NCBI RefSeq assembly: GCF_002007205.1
Contig: NZ_LAZS01000008.1
Span: 310,001-374,000, forward strand
Direction of reading: 5' to 3'
DNA: 64,000 nucleotides
DNA from: Ensifer adhaerens
Lineage (GTDB): Bacteria > Pseudomonadota > Alphaproteobacteria > Rhizobiales > Rhizobiaceae
Shown: piece by piece, positions 25,973 to 36,348 of the stretch
How the letters are laid out: every line of letters begins with the position of its first letter
How positions within the stretch are numbered: the first letter of the stretch is position 1
Notes under the pieces: model-generated
What the model was told of the DNA's origin: nothing
The model's database searches: none
What the model saw: only the letters and a program-made list of their open reading frames with translations
Program-made: the position numbers and the translations under genes

Positions 25973-26923
25973 GTGATTTCCTTCATTGGCGGTCGCCTCG
26001 TGTCGCTCGTTCTGACGACGCTGGTCGCCTCAGTCATCGTCTTTCTGCTGATGCAGGTGCTGCCGGGCGACCCGGCCGTGCTGATGCTCGGCATGAATGC
26101 CGACGCCGATGCGATCGCGGCGCTGCACCGGCAGCTCGGCCTCGATCAGCCGATCTGGATCCGCTACCTCCACTGGATCGGCGGCTTCTTCGTCGGCGAT
26201 TTCGGCATGAGCCTTACCTATTCCGTGCCGATCCGCGAACTGCTCGGCCCACGCATCCTGGTGACGCTGCCGCTGGCGCTGCTCTCCATGGCAATCTCCG
26301 TCGTCGTCGCCATCGCGATCGGCGTCTATGCCGCCGCCAACCGCGGCAAGGCCGGCGACACCGTCGTCATGGGCATCGCCCAGGTCGGCGTCGCCATCCC
26401 TAACTTCTGGCTGGCGCTTCTCTTCATTCTGCTCTTCGCGCTGAAGCTCGCCTGGTTCCCGGCCTCCGGCTTTGCCGGCTGGGAAAGCGGCATCTGGAAC
26501 GGCCTGCATTCGCTCATCCTGCCAGCGCTCGCGCTCGGGCTGCCGCTTGCGGCCATTCTCGGTCGCGTCACCCGCTCGGCCGTCATCGAAACGCTCGGCG
26601 AGGACTTCATCCGTACCGCCCGCGCCAAGGGGCTTAGCCGCTCGGGCGCTCTCTGGAAACATGCGGTGCCCAATGCGCTCATTCCGGTCGTCACGATTAT
26701 CGGCCTGCAATTTTCCTTCCTGCTTGCCGGCACGATCATCATCGAGAACGTCTTCAACCTGCCGGGCATCGGCCGCCTCGTCTTCCAGGCGATCGCGCAG
26801 CGCGATCTCGTGACGGTGCAGACGCTGGTGACCCTGCTTGCCGCCTCCGTCATCACCATCAATTTCCTCGTCGATCTGGTCTACGGCTATCTGGATCCGC
26901 GCCTGTCGAGGGGAGGCCACTGA
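25973..26923 (+). CDS. DppB-type ABC transporter permease
   Basis: The 316-residue inner-membrane protein has six predicted membrane segments and the DppB N-terminal pattern (MQVLPGDPAVLMLG), with the EAA-type loop TARAKGLSRSGALWKHAVPN. The GTG at 25973 has GGGAGG five bases upstream; the earlier in-frame start runs through the intergenic hairpins and was rejected. The stop overlaps the next ATG (TGATG). Confidence 0.92.
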   Translation: MISFIGGRLVSLVLTTLVASVIVFLLMQVLPGDPAVLMLGMNADADAIAALHRQLGLDQPIWIRYLHWIGGFFVGDFGMSLTYSVPIRELLGPRILVTLPLALLSMAISVVVAIAIGVYAAANRGKAGDTVVMGIAQVGVAIPNFWLALLFILLFALKLAWFPASGFAGWESGIWNGLHSLILPALALGLPLAAILGRVTRSAVIETLGEDFIRTARAKGLSRSGALWKHAVPNALIPVVTIIGLQFSFLLAGTIIIENVFNLPGIGRLVFQAIAQRDLVTVQTLVTLLAASVITINFLVDLVYGYLDPRLSRGGH

Positions 26924-27783
26924 TGTCCGCTCCTGCAACCGCCGCGCAACCCAGCCTCATCTCCAAGCTTATCGGCAGCCGAAATCTGACGATCGGCGCC
27001 ACCGTCACCGTCATCCTCGTGGCGATGGCGCTCGTCTCCTATGTCTGGACGCCCTATTCGCCGACGGCGATGAACTTCCGCGACAAGCTGCAGGGACCGA
27101 GCCTCGCCCATTGGTTCGGCACCGACAACTTCGGCCGCGACATCCTGTCGATGATCATGGTCGGCGCCCGCAACTCGATCAGCGTCTCGATCGTCGCGGT
27201 GCTGGTCGGCGCCGGCATCGGCGTGCCGCTCGGCGCCTGGGCAGCCGCCCGCGGCGGATGGGTCGACGGTCTCGTCATGCGCATGAGCGACCTTGCCTTC
27301 GCTTTCCCTGCACTGCTGACTGCTGTCATCATCACCGCGATCTTCGGCCCGGGCGCGACCAATGCGATGATCGCGATCGGCATCTTCAACATCCCGGTCT
27401 TTGCCCGCGTCACCCGCGGCGCCTCGATGGGTCTGTGGAAACGCGAATATGTGCAGGCCGCCCGCTGTGCCGGCCGCGGTGACGTGACAATCACGCTTCT
27501 GCATATCCTGCCCAATATCAACCACGTGCTGCTCGTCCAGGTGACGATCCAGTTTGCGCTCGCAATCGTCGCCGAAGCCGGCCTCTCCTATGTCGGTCTC
27601 GGCACCCAGCCGCCGATGCCGAGCTGGGGCAAGATGCTGAACGACGCCCAGACCTTCATCTATCAGGCGCCCTGGCTCGCGATCTTCCCCGGACTGGCGA
27701 TCACCTTCGCCGTGCTCGGCCTCAACCTGCTCGGCGACGGCCTGCGCGATATTCTCGACCCGCGCGTGAGGCGGCAACGATGA
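26923..27783 (+). CDS. DppC-type ABC transporter permease
   Basis: The 286-residue permease has the DppC signature HWFGTDNFGRDILS after the first membrane helix and the EAA loop VQAARCAGRGDVTITLLHILPN. It pairs with the DppB-type permease to form the channel. Its start overlaps the preceding stop and its stop overlaps the next gene (ATGA), so the importer genes are translationally coupled. Confidence 0.93.
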   Translation: MSAPATAAQPSLISKLIGSRNLTIGATVTVILVAMALVSYVWTPYSPTAMNFRDKLQGPSLAHWFGTDNFGRDILSMIMVGARNSISVSIVAVLVGAGIGVPLGAWAAARGGWVDGLVMRMSDLAFAFPALLTAVIITAIFGPGATNAMIAIGIFNIPVFARVTRGASMGLWKREYVQAARCAGRGDVTITLLHILPNINHVLLVQVTIQFALAIVAEAGLSYVGLGTQPPMPSWGKMLNDAQTFIYQAPWLAIFPGLAITFAVLGLNLLGDGLRDILDPRVRRQR

Positions 27784-28792
27784 CGAAACCCTTGCTTCAC
27801 ATGGCCGGCATGTCGGTCGAACTCTCCGCAGGCAAAAGCCAGGTCGATATCGTCTGCGACATCGATCTTAAGCTCAATCGCGGCGAGCGCCTCGGGATCG
27901 TCGGCGAATCCGGCAGCGGCAAGTCGATGACAGCACTTGCCGTCATGGGCCTGCTTCCGCAGCGCATGCGGGTGCGCGGCGAACTTTCCTTCGACGGCCG
28001 CAATCTCGCGGCCTTGGGCGAAGCCGACTATTGCGGCTATCGCGGCCGGCGCATGGCGATGATCTTCCAGGAGCCGATGACGGCGCTCAATCCGGTCAAA
28101 TCGATCGGCGCGCAGATCGCCGAGGGACGGCGGCTGCATCTCGGCGAAACGAAAGCCGATGCGGAGAAGAAAGCGCGTGCGCTGCTCGACCGCGTCGGCC
28201 TGCCGGCGCCGCGCTTCGACCTCGACCTCTACCCGCACCAGCTCTCCGGCGGCCAGCGCCAGCGCGTGATGATCGCCATGGCGATCGCCTGTGAGCCGGA
28301 TCTTCTCATTGCCGACGAGCCGACGACGGCGCTGGACGTTACGGTGCAAGCGCAGATCCTCGACCTGCTCGACGAATTGATTGAAGACACCGGCACGGCG
28401 CTGATGCTGATCACCCACGATCTCGGCGTCGTCTCCGAAATGACCGATCGCATCGCCGTCATGTATGCCGGGCGCATCATCGAGACCGGGCGCACGGACG
28501 ACGTCTTCGCCCGCATGGCGCATCCCTATGCGCGGGGTCTCTTTGCCGCCTCGCCGCATGGTGCAGCGCTCGCGCCACGCCCGACGGGTGAAGGGCGGCC
28601 ACGATTGAATGCCATTCCGGGCATTGTTCCCGATCCCTTTGGCCGGCCGCCGCACTGTTCCTTCGCCGAGCGTTGCGCCTTTGTGCAGACGGATTGCAGA
28701 CAGGCGATCCCGGCGCTGGACCTGATCAATACCGATGAAAACGTCGAGCATCGCGCCGCCTGCTTTCATCCGCGCGAAAGGATGGTGGCACT

Positions 28793-28796
<4 letters not shown>
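27780..28796 (+). CDS. DppD-type ABC transporter ATPase
   Basis: The 338-residue ATPase has Walker A GESGSGKS, signature LSGGQRQRV, Walker B LLIADEP and the switch histidine in LITHDLG. The C-terminal oligopeptide domain with cysteines ([10 protein letters not shown]) is typical of Dpp/Opp ATPases. It pairs with the following ATPase as a heterodimer and overlaps both neighbours by 4 bases. Confidence 0.93.
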
Positions 28797-29767
<971 letters not shown>

Positions 29768-29777
29768 GAAGTGCCCC

Positions 29778-31166
29778 ATGTCCGAACTCGCCGATCTCTC
29801 CGCCGTCGATCTCGTCGACGCCTACCGCTCAAAGAAGCTTTCCCCCGTCGAGGTCACCGAAGCGGTGATTGCCCGCATCGACGCTTCCGAGCCAAAGCTG
29901 AACGCGCTTTGGGCCTATGACCCGGCCGAGGCGCGCAAGGCCGCCAAGGCATCGGAAGAGCGCTGGGCGAAGGGTGAACCGCTCGGCGCAATCGACGGCG
30001 TGCCGGTGACGATCAAGGAAAACATCGCAACGAAGGGCACCGCCGTGCCGCTCGGCTGTGCTGCCGTGTCGCTGACGCCTGCAGCCGCCGACGCGCCGCC
30101 GGCAGCCCGCACCCGCGAGGCGGGCGGCATTCTGCTCGCCAAGACCACCATGCCCGACTACGGCATGCTGTCCTCAGGCCTTTCGAGCTTCCACAAGCTT
30201 GCCCGCAACCCGTGGGACCTCTCGGCCAATCCGGGTGGATCGAGCGCCGGCGCCGGAGCGGCCGCCGCCGCCGGCTACGGCCCGCTCCACATTGGCACCG
30301 ACATCGGCGGTTCGGTCCGCCTGCCAGCCGGTTGGTGCGGTATCGTCGGACTGAAACCATCGGCGGGACGCGTACCGATCAACCCGCCCTTCATCGGCCG
30401 CGTCGCGGGGCCGATGACTCGGACGGTTGCCGACACCGCGCTTTACATGTCGGTGCTTTCCAAGCCCGACGCCCGCGACACGATGGCCCTGCCCTATGCG
30501 GATATTCCCTGGCTCGATCTCGATCGTGATCTCAAGGGTCTGAAGATCGGTCTCTGGCTCGACGCCGGCTTCGGCCAGTCGGTCACGCAAGAAACGGAAC
30601 AGGCGGTCAAGAAGGCGGCACAGCTCTTTGCCGATGCCGGCGCGATCATCGAGCCGATCGGCCCCTTCCTGACGCGCGAAATGATCGACGGTCTCGACCG
30701 CTTCTGGCGGGCGCGCGGCTGGGAAGACGTGTCGCGCCTTTCGCCGGAAAAGCAGGCGCAGATCCTGCCCTATATCTTCGACTGGATCAAAACGGCCGAG
30801 AATTTCTCCGGCCGCGAGGTCTATACCGGCTTCGCCCAGATCGACGCCATGCGCAACGCGCTGCACGCCGCTCTCGCGGGCTATGATTTCATCCTCTCGC
30901 CGACCGCGCCGACAGCCTCCTATCCCGCCGAATGGGCCTCGCCGGTCAACGACCCGCAGAAGCCCTTCGAACACATCGCCTTCACAGTCGCCGTCAACAT
31001 GGGCGGACAGCCGGCGGTCTCGATCAACTGCGGCTATACCGCGGGCGGCCTGCCGATCGGCCTGCAGATCATCGGCCAACAGTTCGACGACATCGGCGTG
31101 CTTCGCCTGGCGCGCGCATACGAAACCATGCGCCCCGAGCAGCGGCCTTGGCCGAAGGTGGCATAA
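29778..31166 (+). CDS. Amidase signature-family enzyme
   Basis: The 462-residue hydrolase carries the Ser-cisSer-Lys triad: K80 (VTIKEN), S155 (NPGGSSAGAG) and S179 (TDIGGSVRLPAG). The family hydrolyses amides, including acyl-amides and carbamoyl compounds. The ATG at 29778 has AGGAAG upstream; an in-frame TTG 18 bases earlier overlaps the ATPase gene. Position after the importer suggests it hydrolyses the imported compound. The stop overlaps the next start (TAATG). Confidence 0.92.
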   Translation: MSELADLSAVDLVDAYRSKKLSPVEVTEAVIARIDASEPKLNALWAYDPAEARKAAKASEERWAKGEPLGAIDGVPVTIKENIATKGTAVPLGCAAVSLTPAAADAPPAARTREAGGILLAKTTMPDYGMLSSGLSSFHKLARNPWDLSANPGGSSAGAGAAAAAGYGPLHIGTDIGGSVRLPAGWCGIVGLKPSAGRVPINPPFIGRVAGPMTRTVADTALYMSVLSKPDARDTMALPYADIPWLDLDRDLKGLKIGLWLDAGFGQSVTQETEQAVKKAAQLFADAGAIIEPIGPFLTREMIDGLDRFWRARGWEDVSRLSPEKQAQILPYIFDWIKTAENFSGREVYTGFAQIDAMRNALHAALAGYDFILSPTAPTASYPAEWASPVNDPQKPFEHIAFTVAVNMGGQPAVSINCGYTAGGLPIGLQIIGQQFDDIGVLRLARAYETMRPEQRPWPKVA

Positions 31167-31465
31167 TGAGCGACACGATGCGCTACACCATCGAGAGCGG
31201 TGATCTCGAGAACATCGTCTCCCGGCTGCTCGATATCGTTCGCCGGCTTGGCGTCAACGTCTCGAAGCTCGCCATCGAGGTGGACGGCGGCAAGGCGAAC
31301 CTCGAAATCGCCGTGTCCTCGGCCTCGCACGCCGTCGCCAATACGCTCAGGGAGCGCATCGCGCAAATCGAGGGCGCTCGGCCGCTGCCGGGCGCGAGCA
31401 TGGCGCCGCCTGAGAACCAGATAGCTCTCAACAACACCCACGCGGCGACGCCGCTTCAGAATTAG
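31166..31465 (+). CDS. Small ACT-like domain protein (hypothetical)
   Basis: This 99-residue protein is coupled to the amidase by TAATG. Residues about 6-72 follow an ACT-like beta-alpha-beta pattern (TIESGDLENIVSRLLDIVRR, then KLAIEVDGGKANLEIAVSS), as in small regulatory subunits of acetolactate synthase. The last 25 residues look disordered. A role as a small amino-acid sensor for the adjacent LeuB or amidase is possible but is inference from position. A longer in-frame ORF upstream overlaps the amidase and was rejected. Confidence 0.6.
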   Translation: MSDTMRYTIESGDLENIVSRLLDIVRRLGVNVSKLAIEVDGGKANLEIAVSSASHAVANTLRERIAQIEGARPLPGASMAPPENQIALNNTHAATPLQN

Positions 31466-31491
31466 ACTGAAAAACCACAGGAGTGCCGACA

Positions 31492-32601
31492 ATGGCCCGC
31501 AAGCTTTTCATCCTGCCCGGCGACGGCATCGGCCCGGAAGCCATGGCGGAAGTCCGCAAGATCATCGCCTACATGAACGCCGAGCTTTCAGCCGGCTTCG
31601 TGACCGACGAGGGCCTGGTCGGCGGTTCGGCCTATGATGCCCATGGCCAGGCGATTTCGGAAGCGGACATGGCAAAGGCGCTCGCCGCCGACGCGGTGCT
31701 GTTCGGCGCCGTCGGCGGTCCGAAGTGGGATGCGGTGCCCTACGAGGTGCGCCCGGAAGCGGGCCTGCTGCGCCTGCGCAAGGATCTCGAGCTCTTCGCC
31801 AATCTGCGCCCGGCGATCTGCTACCCGGCGCTGGCCGCCGCCTCGTCGCTCAAGCCCGAACTGGTCGAAGGCCTGGACATCCTGATCGTGCGCGAACTGA
31901 CCGGTGGCGTCTATTTCGGCGAACCGAAGGAGATCATCGATCTCGGCAACGGCCAGAAGCGCGGCATCGACACCCAGGTCTACGACACCTACGAGATCGA
32001 ACGCATCTCAGGCGTCGCCTTCGAGCTCGCCCGCACCCGCAACAACCGCGTCTGCTCGATGGAGAAGCGCAATGTCATGAAGTCGGGCGTGTTGTGGAAC
32101 CAGGTGGTGACCGAGACGCACAAGGCAAAGTATTCCGACGTCCAGCTCGAGCACATGCTGGCCGATGCCGGCGGCATGCAGCTGGTGCGCCAGCCCAAGC
32201 AGTTCGACGTCATCGTCACCGACAACCTGTTCGGCGACATGCTGTCGGACGTGGCGGCGATGCTCACCGGTTCGCTCGGCATGTTGCCGTCGGCCTCGCT
32301 CGGTGCGCCGGACGGTGTCACCGGCAAGCGCAAGGCGCTCTACGAGCCGGTGCATGGCTCGGCGCCGGATATCGCCGGCAAGGGTATTGCCAACCCGATC
32401 GCCATGATCGCCTCCTTTGCCATGTGCCTGCGTTACTCCTTCAACCTGGTGAAGGACGCCGACAATCTCGAAAAGGCGATCGCCGCCGTGCTCGACCAGG
32501 GCATCCGCACCGGCGACATCATGGCCGAAGGCGCCAGGAAGGTCGGAACGACGGAGATGGGCGACGCCATCCTCGCCGAGTTCAAGGCGCTGTCGGCGTA
32601 A
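31492..32601 (+). CDS. leuB: 3-isopropylmalate dehydrogenase
   Basis: The 369-residue protein has the whole LeuB pattern: [37 protein letters not shown], the YDTYEIERI region, [10 protein letters not shown] and [18 protein letters not shown]. It oxidatively decarboxylates 3-isopropylmalate in leucine synthesis, and it looks almost identical to rhizobial LeuB as recalled. Its place at the end of a catabolic importer operon, with no other leu gene nearby, is unusual. A second copy or a repurposed paralogue is possible. A CAGGAG site precedes the ATG and a strong terminator follows. Confidence 0.9.
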   Translation: MARKLFILPGDGIGPEAMAEVRKIIAYMNAELSAGFVTDEGLVGGSAYDAHGQAISEADMAKALAADAVLFGAVGGPKWDAVPYEVRPEAGLLRLRKDLELFANLRPAICYPALAAASSLKPELVEGLDILIVRELTGGVYFGEPKEIIDLGNGQKRGIDTQVYDTYEIERISGVAFELARTRNNRVCSMEKRNVMKSGVLWNQVVTETHKAKYSDVQLEHMLADAGGMQLVRQPKQFDVIVTDNLFGDMLSDVAAMLTGSLGMLPSASLGAPDGVTGKRKALYEPVHGSAPDIAGKGIANPIAMIASFAMCLRYSFNLVKDADNLEKAIAAVLDQGIRTGDIMAEGARKVGTTEMGDAILAEFKALSA

Positions 32602-32654
32602 GCGACAATCGCCACCTGAAGGCGTGACCTGCCGCCGACAGACGGCACTGAAAC

Positions 32655-32685
32655 AAACCCCTCCGGAGCGCATCCGGAGGGGTTT
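32655..32685 (+). terminator. Rho-independent terminator after leuB
   Basis: A perfect 13-bp stem pairs AAACCCCTCCGGA (32655-32667) with TCCGGAGGGGTTT (32673-32685) around a 5-base loop, followed by CCGTTT. It ends the plus-strand operon that begins at 21310 and separates it from the minus-strand sugar operon. Confidence 0.88.
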
Positions 32686-32771
32686 CCGTTTACGGCCTCA
32701 TCGAAACCTTCCGGGTTGAGCAGCGGTCGTCTCCGATGCTGTTGTGCCGCCAGCCACGACGGCCGCGTGCG

Positions 32772-33521
32772 TTAGATCGTGATGCCGCCGTCGATGTTGA
32801 TTGCCTGGCCAGTAATGAAGGCCGCCTCGTCGGAAGCAAGTAAGGCGCAGATGGCGGCGACTTCTTCGACCGTACCGAAGCGCCCGGCCGGCTGGCGGCT
32901 GATGAAGGACCTGTACGCTTCGTCCCGGCTTCCAAGCTTTTCGCCAAGTTCGCCAATGCGCTCTTCCAAGGATGGCGACGCGACAGTTCCGGGGCAGACC
33001 GAATTGCAGCGAATACCCTGGGAGACGTAATCCGCTGCGACCGCCTTGGTGAGGCCGATGACACCACCCTTGGCGGCGCCGTAGGCTACGCGCCGCGGAA
33101 AGCCCTTGATCGACGAGGCGACCGATCCGATGGTGATGATGCTGCCGCCACCTGCCTTCATCTTCGGGATCACGCCGGCAATGACGTTATAGGCACTGTC
33201 GAGCGTGATGTTCACCGAGCGCCGCCAGTCTTCGGGCGAGCATTCCTCGATCGTGCCTTGATGCACGTAGCCGACCGCGTGCACGAGGATATCGACCCGC
33301 GCGAAGGCGTCGAAATAGGCACCGACCGCCACATGATCCGTCGCATCGAGCAGCGTCGTTGTAGCCCCTTCGAGCGTGGCGAGCAGCTCGGCATTGATGT
33401 CGCTGGCGTGGACCTCGGCGCCTTCAGCCATCAGTCGTTCGGCGACCGCGCGGCCGATGCCTTGGCCGGCAGCCGTGACCACGGCAATGCGCCCGGCCAA
33501 ACGTCCCGTCTTTTCCTTCAT
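32772..33521 (-). CDS. SDR, 2-keto-3-deoxy-sugar-acid dehydrogenase-like
   Basis: The 249-residue SDR has a cofactor motif AAGQGIGRA, a catalytic serine (TIGSVAS) and YxxxK (YGAAK). By context with the FAH hydrolase encoded just upstream, it could oxidise a 2-keto-3-deoxy sugar acid at C4, as in the oxidative L-fucose and L-rhamnose routes. Two starts are possible; the ATG at 33521 has AAGGG upstream, while the ATG at 33539 lies 2 bases after the FAH stop without a clear site. The reaction is inferred from neighbours. Confidence 0.8.
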   Translation of the reverse strand: MKEKTGRLAGRIAVVTAAGQGIGRAVAERLMAEGAEVHASDINAELLATLEGATTTLLDATDHVAVGAYFDAFARVDILVHAVGYVHQGTIEECSPEDWRRSVNITLDSAYNVIAGVIPKMKAGGGSIITIGSVASSIKGFPRRVAYGAAKGGVIGLTKAVAADYVSQGIRCNSVCPGTVASPSLEERIGELGEKLGSRDEAYRSFISRQPAGRFGTVEEVAAICALLASDEAAFITGQAINIDGGITI

Positions 33522-33541
33522 GGTGAGACCCTTCTGCATGT

Positions 33542-34384
33542 CTAGAGGGTCTGAACGACCTGGCGCTGGCGGCCGAGCCCATCGATGCCGAGCTCGACCG
33601 TATCGCCGGGCTTGAGGTAGCGCGGCGGCTTCTTGCCCATGCCGACGCCGGGCGGGGTGCCGGTGCAGATGAGATCGCCCGGCTCAAGCACGCAAAACTC
33701 GCTCATGTAGGAGACTATGGTCGCGACATCGAAGATCATGCGGGCGGTCGTGCCCGCCTGCATGCGCTCGCCGTTGACGTCGAGCCACATCGACAGCGCC
33801 TGCGGGTCCGGCACCTCGTCTTTCGTCACGAGCCAGGGGCCCGTCGGGCAGAAATTCGGGAAGCTCTTGCCCTTCACCCACTGCCCGCCGCGCTCCATCT
33901 GCCATGCGCGTTCGGAGACATCGTTGACAACCGTATAGCCGAACACGTGTTCCATCGCGTTGGCGCGCGACAGGTTCAGGGCGCGCTTGCCGATGACGAT
34001 GCCGAGTTCCACCTCCCAGTCGAGCTTCGACATTTTTTCGGAATAAAGAAGCGGCGCGTTCGGCCCGCAATAGGTGCCGGCCGCCTTGTTGAAGAGGATC
34101 GGCTCAGCCGGCACCGGCAGACCCGCTTCTTCCGCGTGGTCGGAATAATTGAGGCCGACGCACCAGATCGTGCCGGGCCTTGCGACCGGCGGCAGTATGT
34201 CCGCATCGATGACCGGCACCACGGGCAGGGCCGCGAGATCGGCTCCAGACAGCGTCGCGACGACTTGAGGCAAGGTCTCCGCCATGAAATCCTGGACGAG
34301 CGAAGTCACGTCTCGCGCCTTGCCCTCGCCATCAAGGATGCAGGGCACGGCGGAGCCATCAACGGTAAGACGCAGCAATTTCAT
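33542..34384 (-). CDS. Fumarylacetoacetate hydrolase-family protein (diketo-deoxy sugar acid hydrolase-like)
   Basis: The 280-residue protein has the FAH fold with metal ligands in KLDWEVELGIVIGK and the loop CVGLNYSDHAEEAG. The N-terminal segment (MKLLRL...) matches the subgroup containing 2,4-diketo-3-deoxy-L-fuconate hydrolases and ureidoglycolate lyase-like proteins. In this cluster it would split a diketo-deoxy acid into pyruvate and a hydroxy acid. Its stop is almost adjacent to the SDR start, indicating cotranscription. Confidence 0.85.
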   Translation of the reverse strand: MKLLRLTVDGSAVPCILDGEGKARDVTSLVQDFMAETLPQVVATLSGADLAALPVVPVIDADILPPVARPGTIWCVGLNYSDHAEEAGLPVPAEPILFNKAAGTYCGPNAPLLYSEKMSKLDWEVELGIVIGKRALNLSRANAMEHVFGYTVVNDVSERAWQMERGGQWVKGKSFPNFCPTGPWLVTKDEVPDPQALSMWLDVNGERMQAGTTARMIFDVATIVSYMSEFCVLEPGDLICTGTPPGVGMGKKPPRYLKPGDTVELGIDGLGRQRQVVQTL

Positions 34385-34426
34385 TCTCTTGGCCTTTCAG
34401 TTGGATATGTCTCAGCGAGCGACGGC

Positions 34427-35449
34427 TCAGCCGATCGGGGCGGCTTCGACGGAAAGCCGATAGCGGGTGGTGAAGGCCTGATCGGGTTCGAAGGCAATTG
34501 CCGTTGCAACGCCCGATGCCGCAATGGGATTGTCGCCCGTGGAGAGCGCCGGTCCAATATCGAAGGCGGACGCGATCGGCTCGACACCGAGCGCCACGTG
34601 CCGCCCATTCCAGGGGTAGGCCTTGCGACCGCGGTTGCTGTACCAGAGCAAAAGGCTCGGAAAATGTTCCTTTTGCCAGCTAAGCCGCGCGCGAAAACCT
34701 TCATCGCGATAGTGGAGCGCCAGGCTGCCGTCCATACCCGAGAGCTGCAGCAGGTCCTCGGTCTCCTCGACAAGCGGCACCTGCGACGCATCGAGCATGG
34801 CACCTTCGCGCGTCTCGACCTTGCCGAGTGATGACCATTGCCGATCGGGCGCAAACAGAGCCGCGCCCGGCTCGACATCGCCGGGAAAACTCCAGACGTG
34901 ATCATAGGCTCCCGGTTCGATCGTGACCGAACCGGGGCGGCTCGGCAGCCGAAACGTCGGATGCAGACCGATCGGCAGGCGGCACGGACGCCGAGCCTCG
35001 ATTTCCAGCGTGATGTCGATTGCGGTCGCACTTGGATCCGGCGCGATCCGCCGCCGCAGCAACCGGATCGGATGGTTCTCCGGATACCGGCATCCCATGG
35101 TGATCTGACCGTCGTCGCAGGCGCCCCACGCCCAATGGGCGTTGGAACTATGGCCATGCGGCACGCCGGCGCCGTCAAAACTCTCGCCACGCGCGGACCA
35201 TCCCACGGGCAATGTACGATCCGCGTCGCTGCCGAAAGGCACGCACGGCCATTCGCCGCGAAGCTCCCGCAGGATTTCCGGCAATGTCTCGCGCTCGGGA
35301 TCGTTGCCCCAGGGCGCCACCTGCAAGGGGCTCACCTGGCGCCCGTCCGGCAGCAGGAACAGCACCGGGCCGAGCATGCCGCCGAGCGACTGCACCGAAA
35401 GGCACCCATGCGCCCAGGCCAACGCGCGTCGTGTCGTCTGCGCGCTCAC
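34427..35449 (-). CDS. Aldose 1-epimerase (mutarotase)-like protein
   Basis: The 340-residue protein contains mutarotase-type segments: a beta-sandwich with PHGHSSNAHWAW, IGLHPTFRLP and WYSNRGRKAYPWNGRHVALGVEP. It would speed conversion between anomers before dehydrogenation. A GTG at 35449 overlapping the SMP-30 gene stop (GTGA) is the natural coupled start; the in-frame ATG at 35665 would lie inside the SMP-30 gene and was rejected. Confidence 0.8.
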   Translation of the reverse strand: MSAQTTRRALAWAHGCLSVQSLGGMLGPVLFLLPDGRQVSPLQVAPWGNDPERETLPEILRELRGEWPCVPFGSDADRTLPVGWSARGESFDGAGVPHGHSSNAHWAWGACDDGQITMGCRYPENHPIRLLRRRIAPDPSATAIDITLEIEARRPCRLPIGLHPTFRLPSRPGSVTIEPGAYDHVWSFPGDVEPGAALFAPDRQWSSLGKVETREGAMLDASQVPLVEETEDLLQLSGMDGSLALHYRDEGFRARLSWQKEHFPSLLLWYSNRGRKAYPWNGRHVALGVEPIASAFDIGPALSTGDNPIAASGVATAIAFEPDQAFTTRYRLSVEAAPIG

Positions 35450-36339
35450 CTTGTCACCATCCCATAGCGATTTTCCGGAAGACCGGCGATGTCTACCCGC
35501 ATGGCATAAAGGCTGCCGGCAAGGCGCTCGGCCGGTCCGCCGCCGGCCGTGGTGATGTAGAGCGTCTTCAGGTCGACGCCGCCGAAGGTGCAAGTGGTGA
35601 TGTTGCTGACCGGCATCTCGATCACCTCGGCAAGACTGCCATCGGGCGCAAGGCGGGCAATGCACCGCCCGCCATAGCGGCAGTTCCAGAGGAAGCCCTC
35701 GCTGTCGATCGCCGAGCCGTCAGGCGAGCCGCGGTCGAAGCCGGTAAAGAAATGCCGTTCGCCGGAGATCGCTCCTGCCTCCGGATCATAGTCGAAGGCG
35801 TAAATCTCGTTTGCCAGCGTATCGCCGAAGTAGAAGGTGCTTCGATCCGGGCTCCAGCAGAGCGTGTTGGAAATCCCAAGTCCATGCCGCCATTCGGTGG
35901 CGGCGCCATCGGGCGCGATGCGATAGAGGATGCCCTCGCCCGGCGCAACGTCGCCGAGCTGACCATCGGGCAGGACGTTGTTCTTCATCGAGCCGACCCA
36001 GAAGTTTCCGAGGGGATCGGCGCGACCGTCATTCAGCCGAACACGCGGCGAACCGGGCAGGACGAAGCCGTGATCCTGCCGCCGGTCGGTTTCGGGCCAC
36101 CACCATATGAGCTTCGAGCCGAGAGCGATGAGCAGACGCCCATCTTCACGGGTCAGCGAGATCGCCACCACCGGCTCGTCGAAGAGCCACGTCCTGACCG
36201 CGCACGTCGCCTCGTCATAGCGGTGGATCAGAAAGCGGTTGATGTCAGTCCAGTAGACCGCAGCCTCGTCCGCCGACCAGACGGCACCTTCGCCGCAACG
36301 GTCGCCAACGGGCGCGACACAGACAAGATCACGGACCAT
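35446..36339 (-). CDS. SMP-30/gluconolactonase-family lactonase
   Basis: The 297-residue six-bladed propeller has the divalent metal ligands expected of the family: E17 (GEGAVW), the Asn of RLNDGRADPLGNFWVGSM, the Asn of ISNTLCWSPD and the Asp of SPDGSAIDSEGFLWN. It should hydrolyse a sugar lactone to the aldonic acid. It follows the UxuA-like gene by 9 bases and is coupled to the mutarotase gene. Confidence 0.9.
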   Translation of the reverse strand: MVRDLVCVAPVGDRCGEGAVWSADEAAVYWTDINRFLIHRYDEATCAVRTWLFDEPVVAISLTREDGRLLIALGSKLIWWWPETDRRQDHGFVLPGSPRVRLNDGRADPLGNFWVGSMKNNVLPDGQLGDVAPGEGILYRIAPDGAATEWRHGLGISNTLCWSPDRSTFYFGDTLANEIYAFDYDPEAGAISGERHFFTGFDRGSPDGSAIDSEGFLWNCRYGGRCIARLAPDGSLAEVIEMPVSNITTCTFGGVDLKTLYITTAGGGPAERLAGSLYAMRVDIAGLPENRYGMVTR

Positions 36340-36348
36340 TTCCGCCTC

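Noticed and set aside
31483-31491. GTG start three codons upstream of leuB
   Set aside because: In frame, but the GTG directly abuts the CAGGAG site; the ATG at 31492 gives the normal LeuB N terminus.
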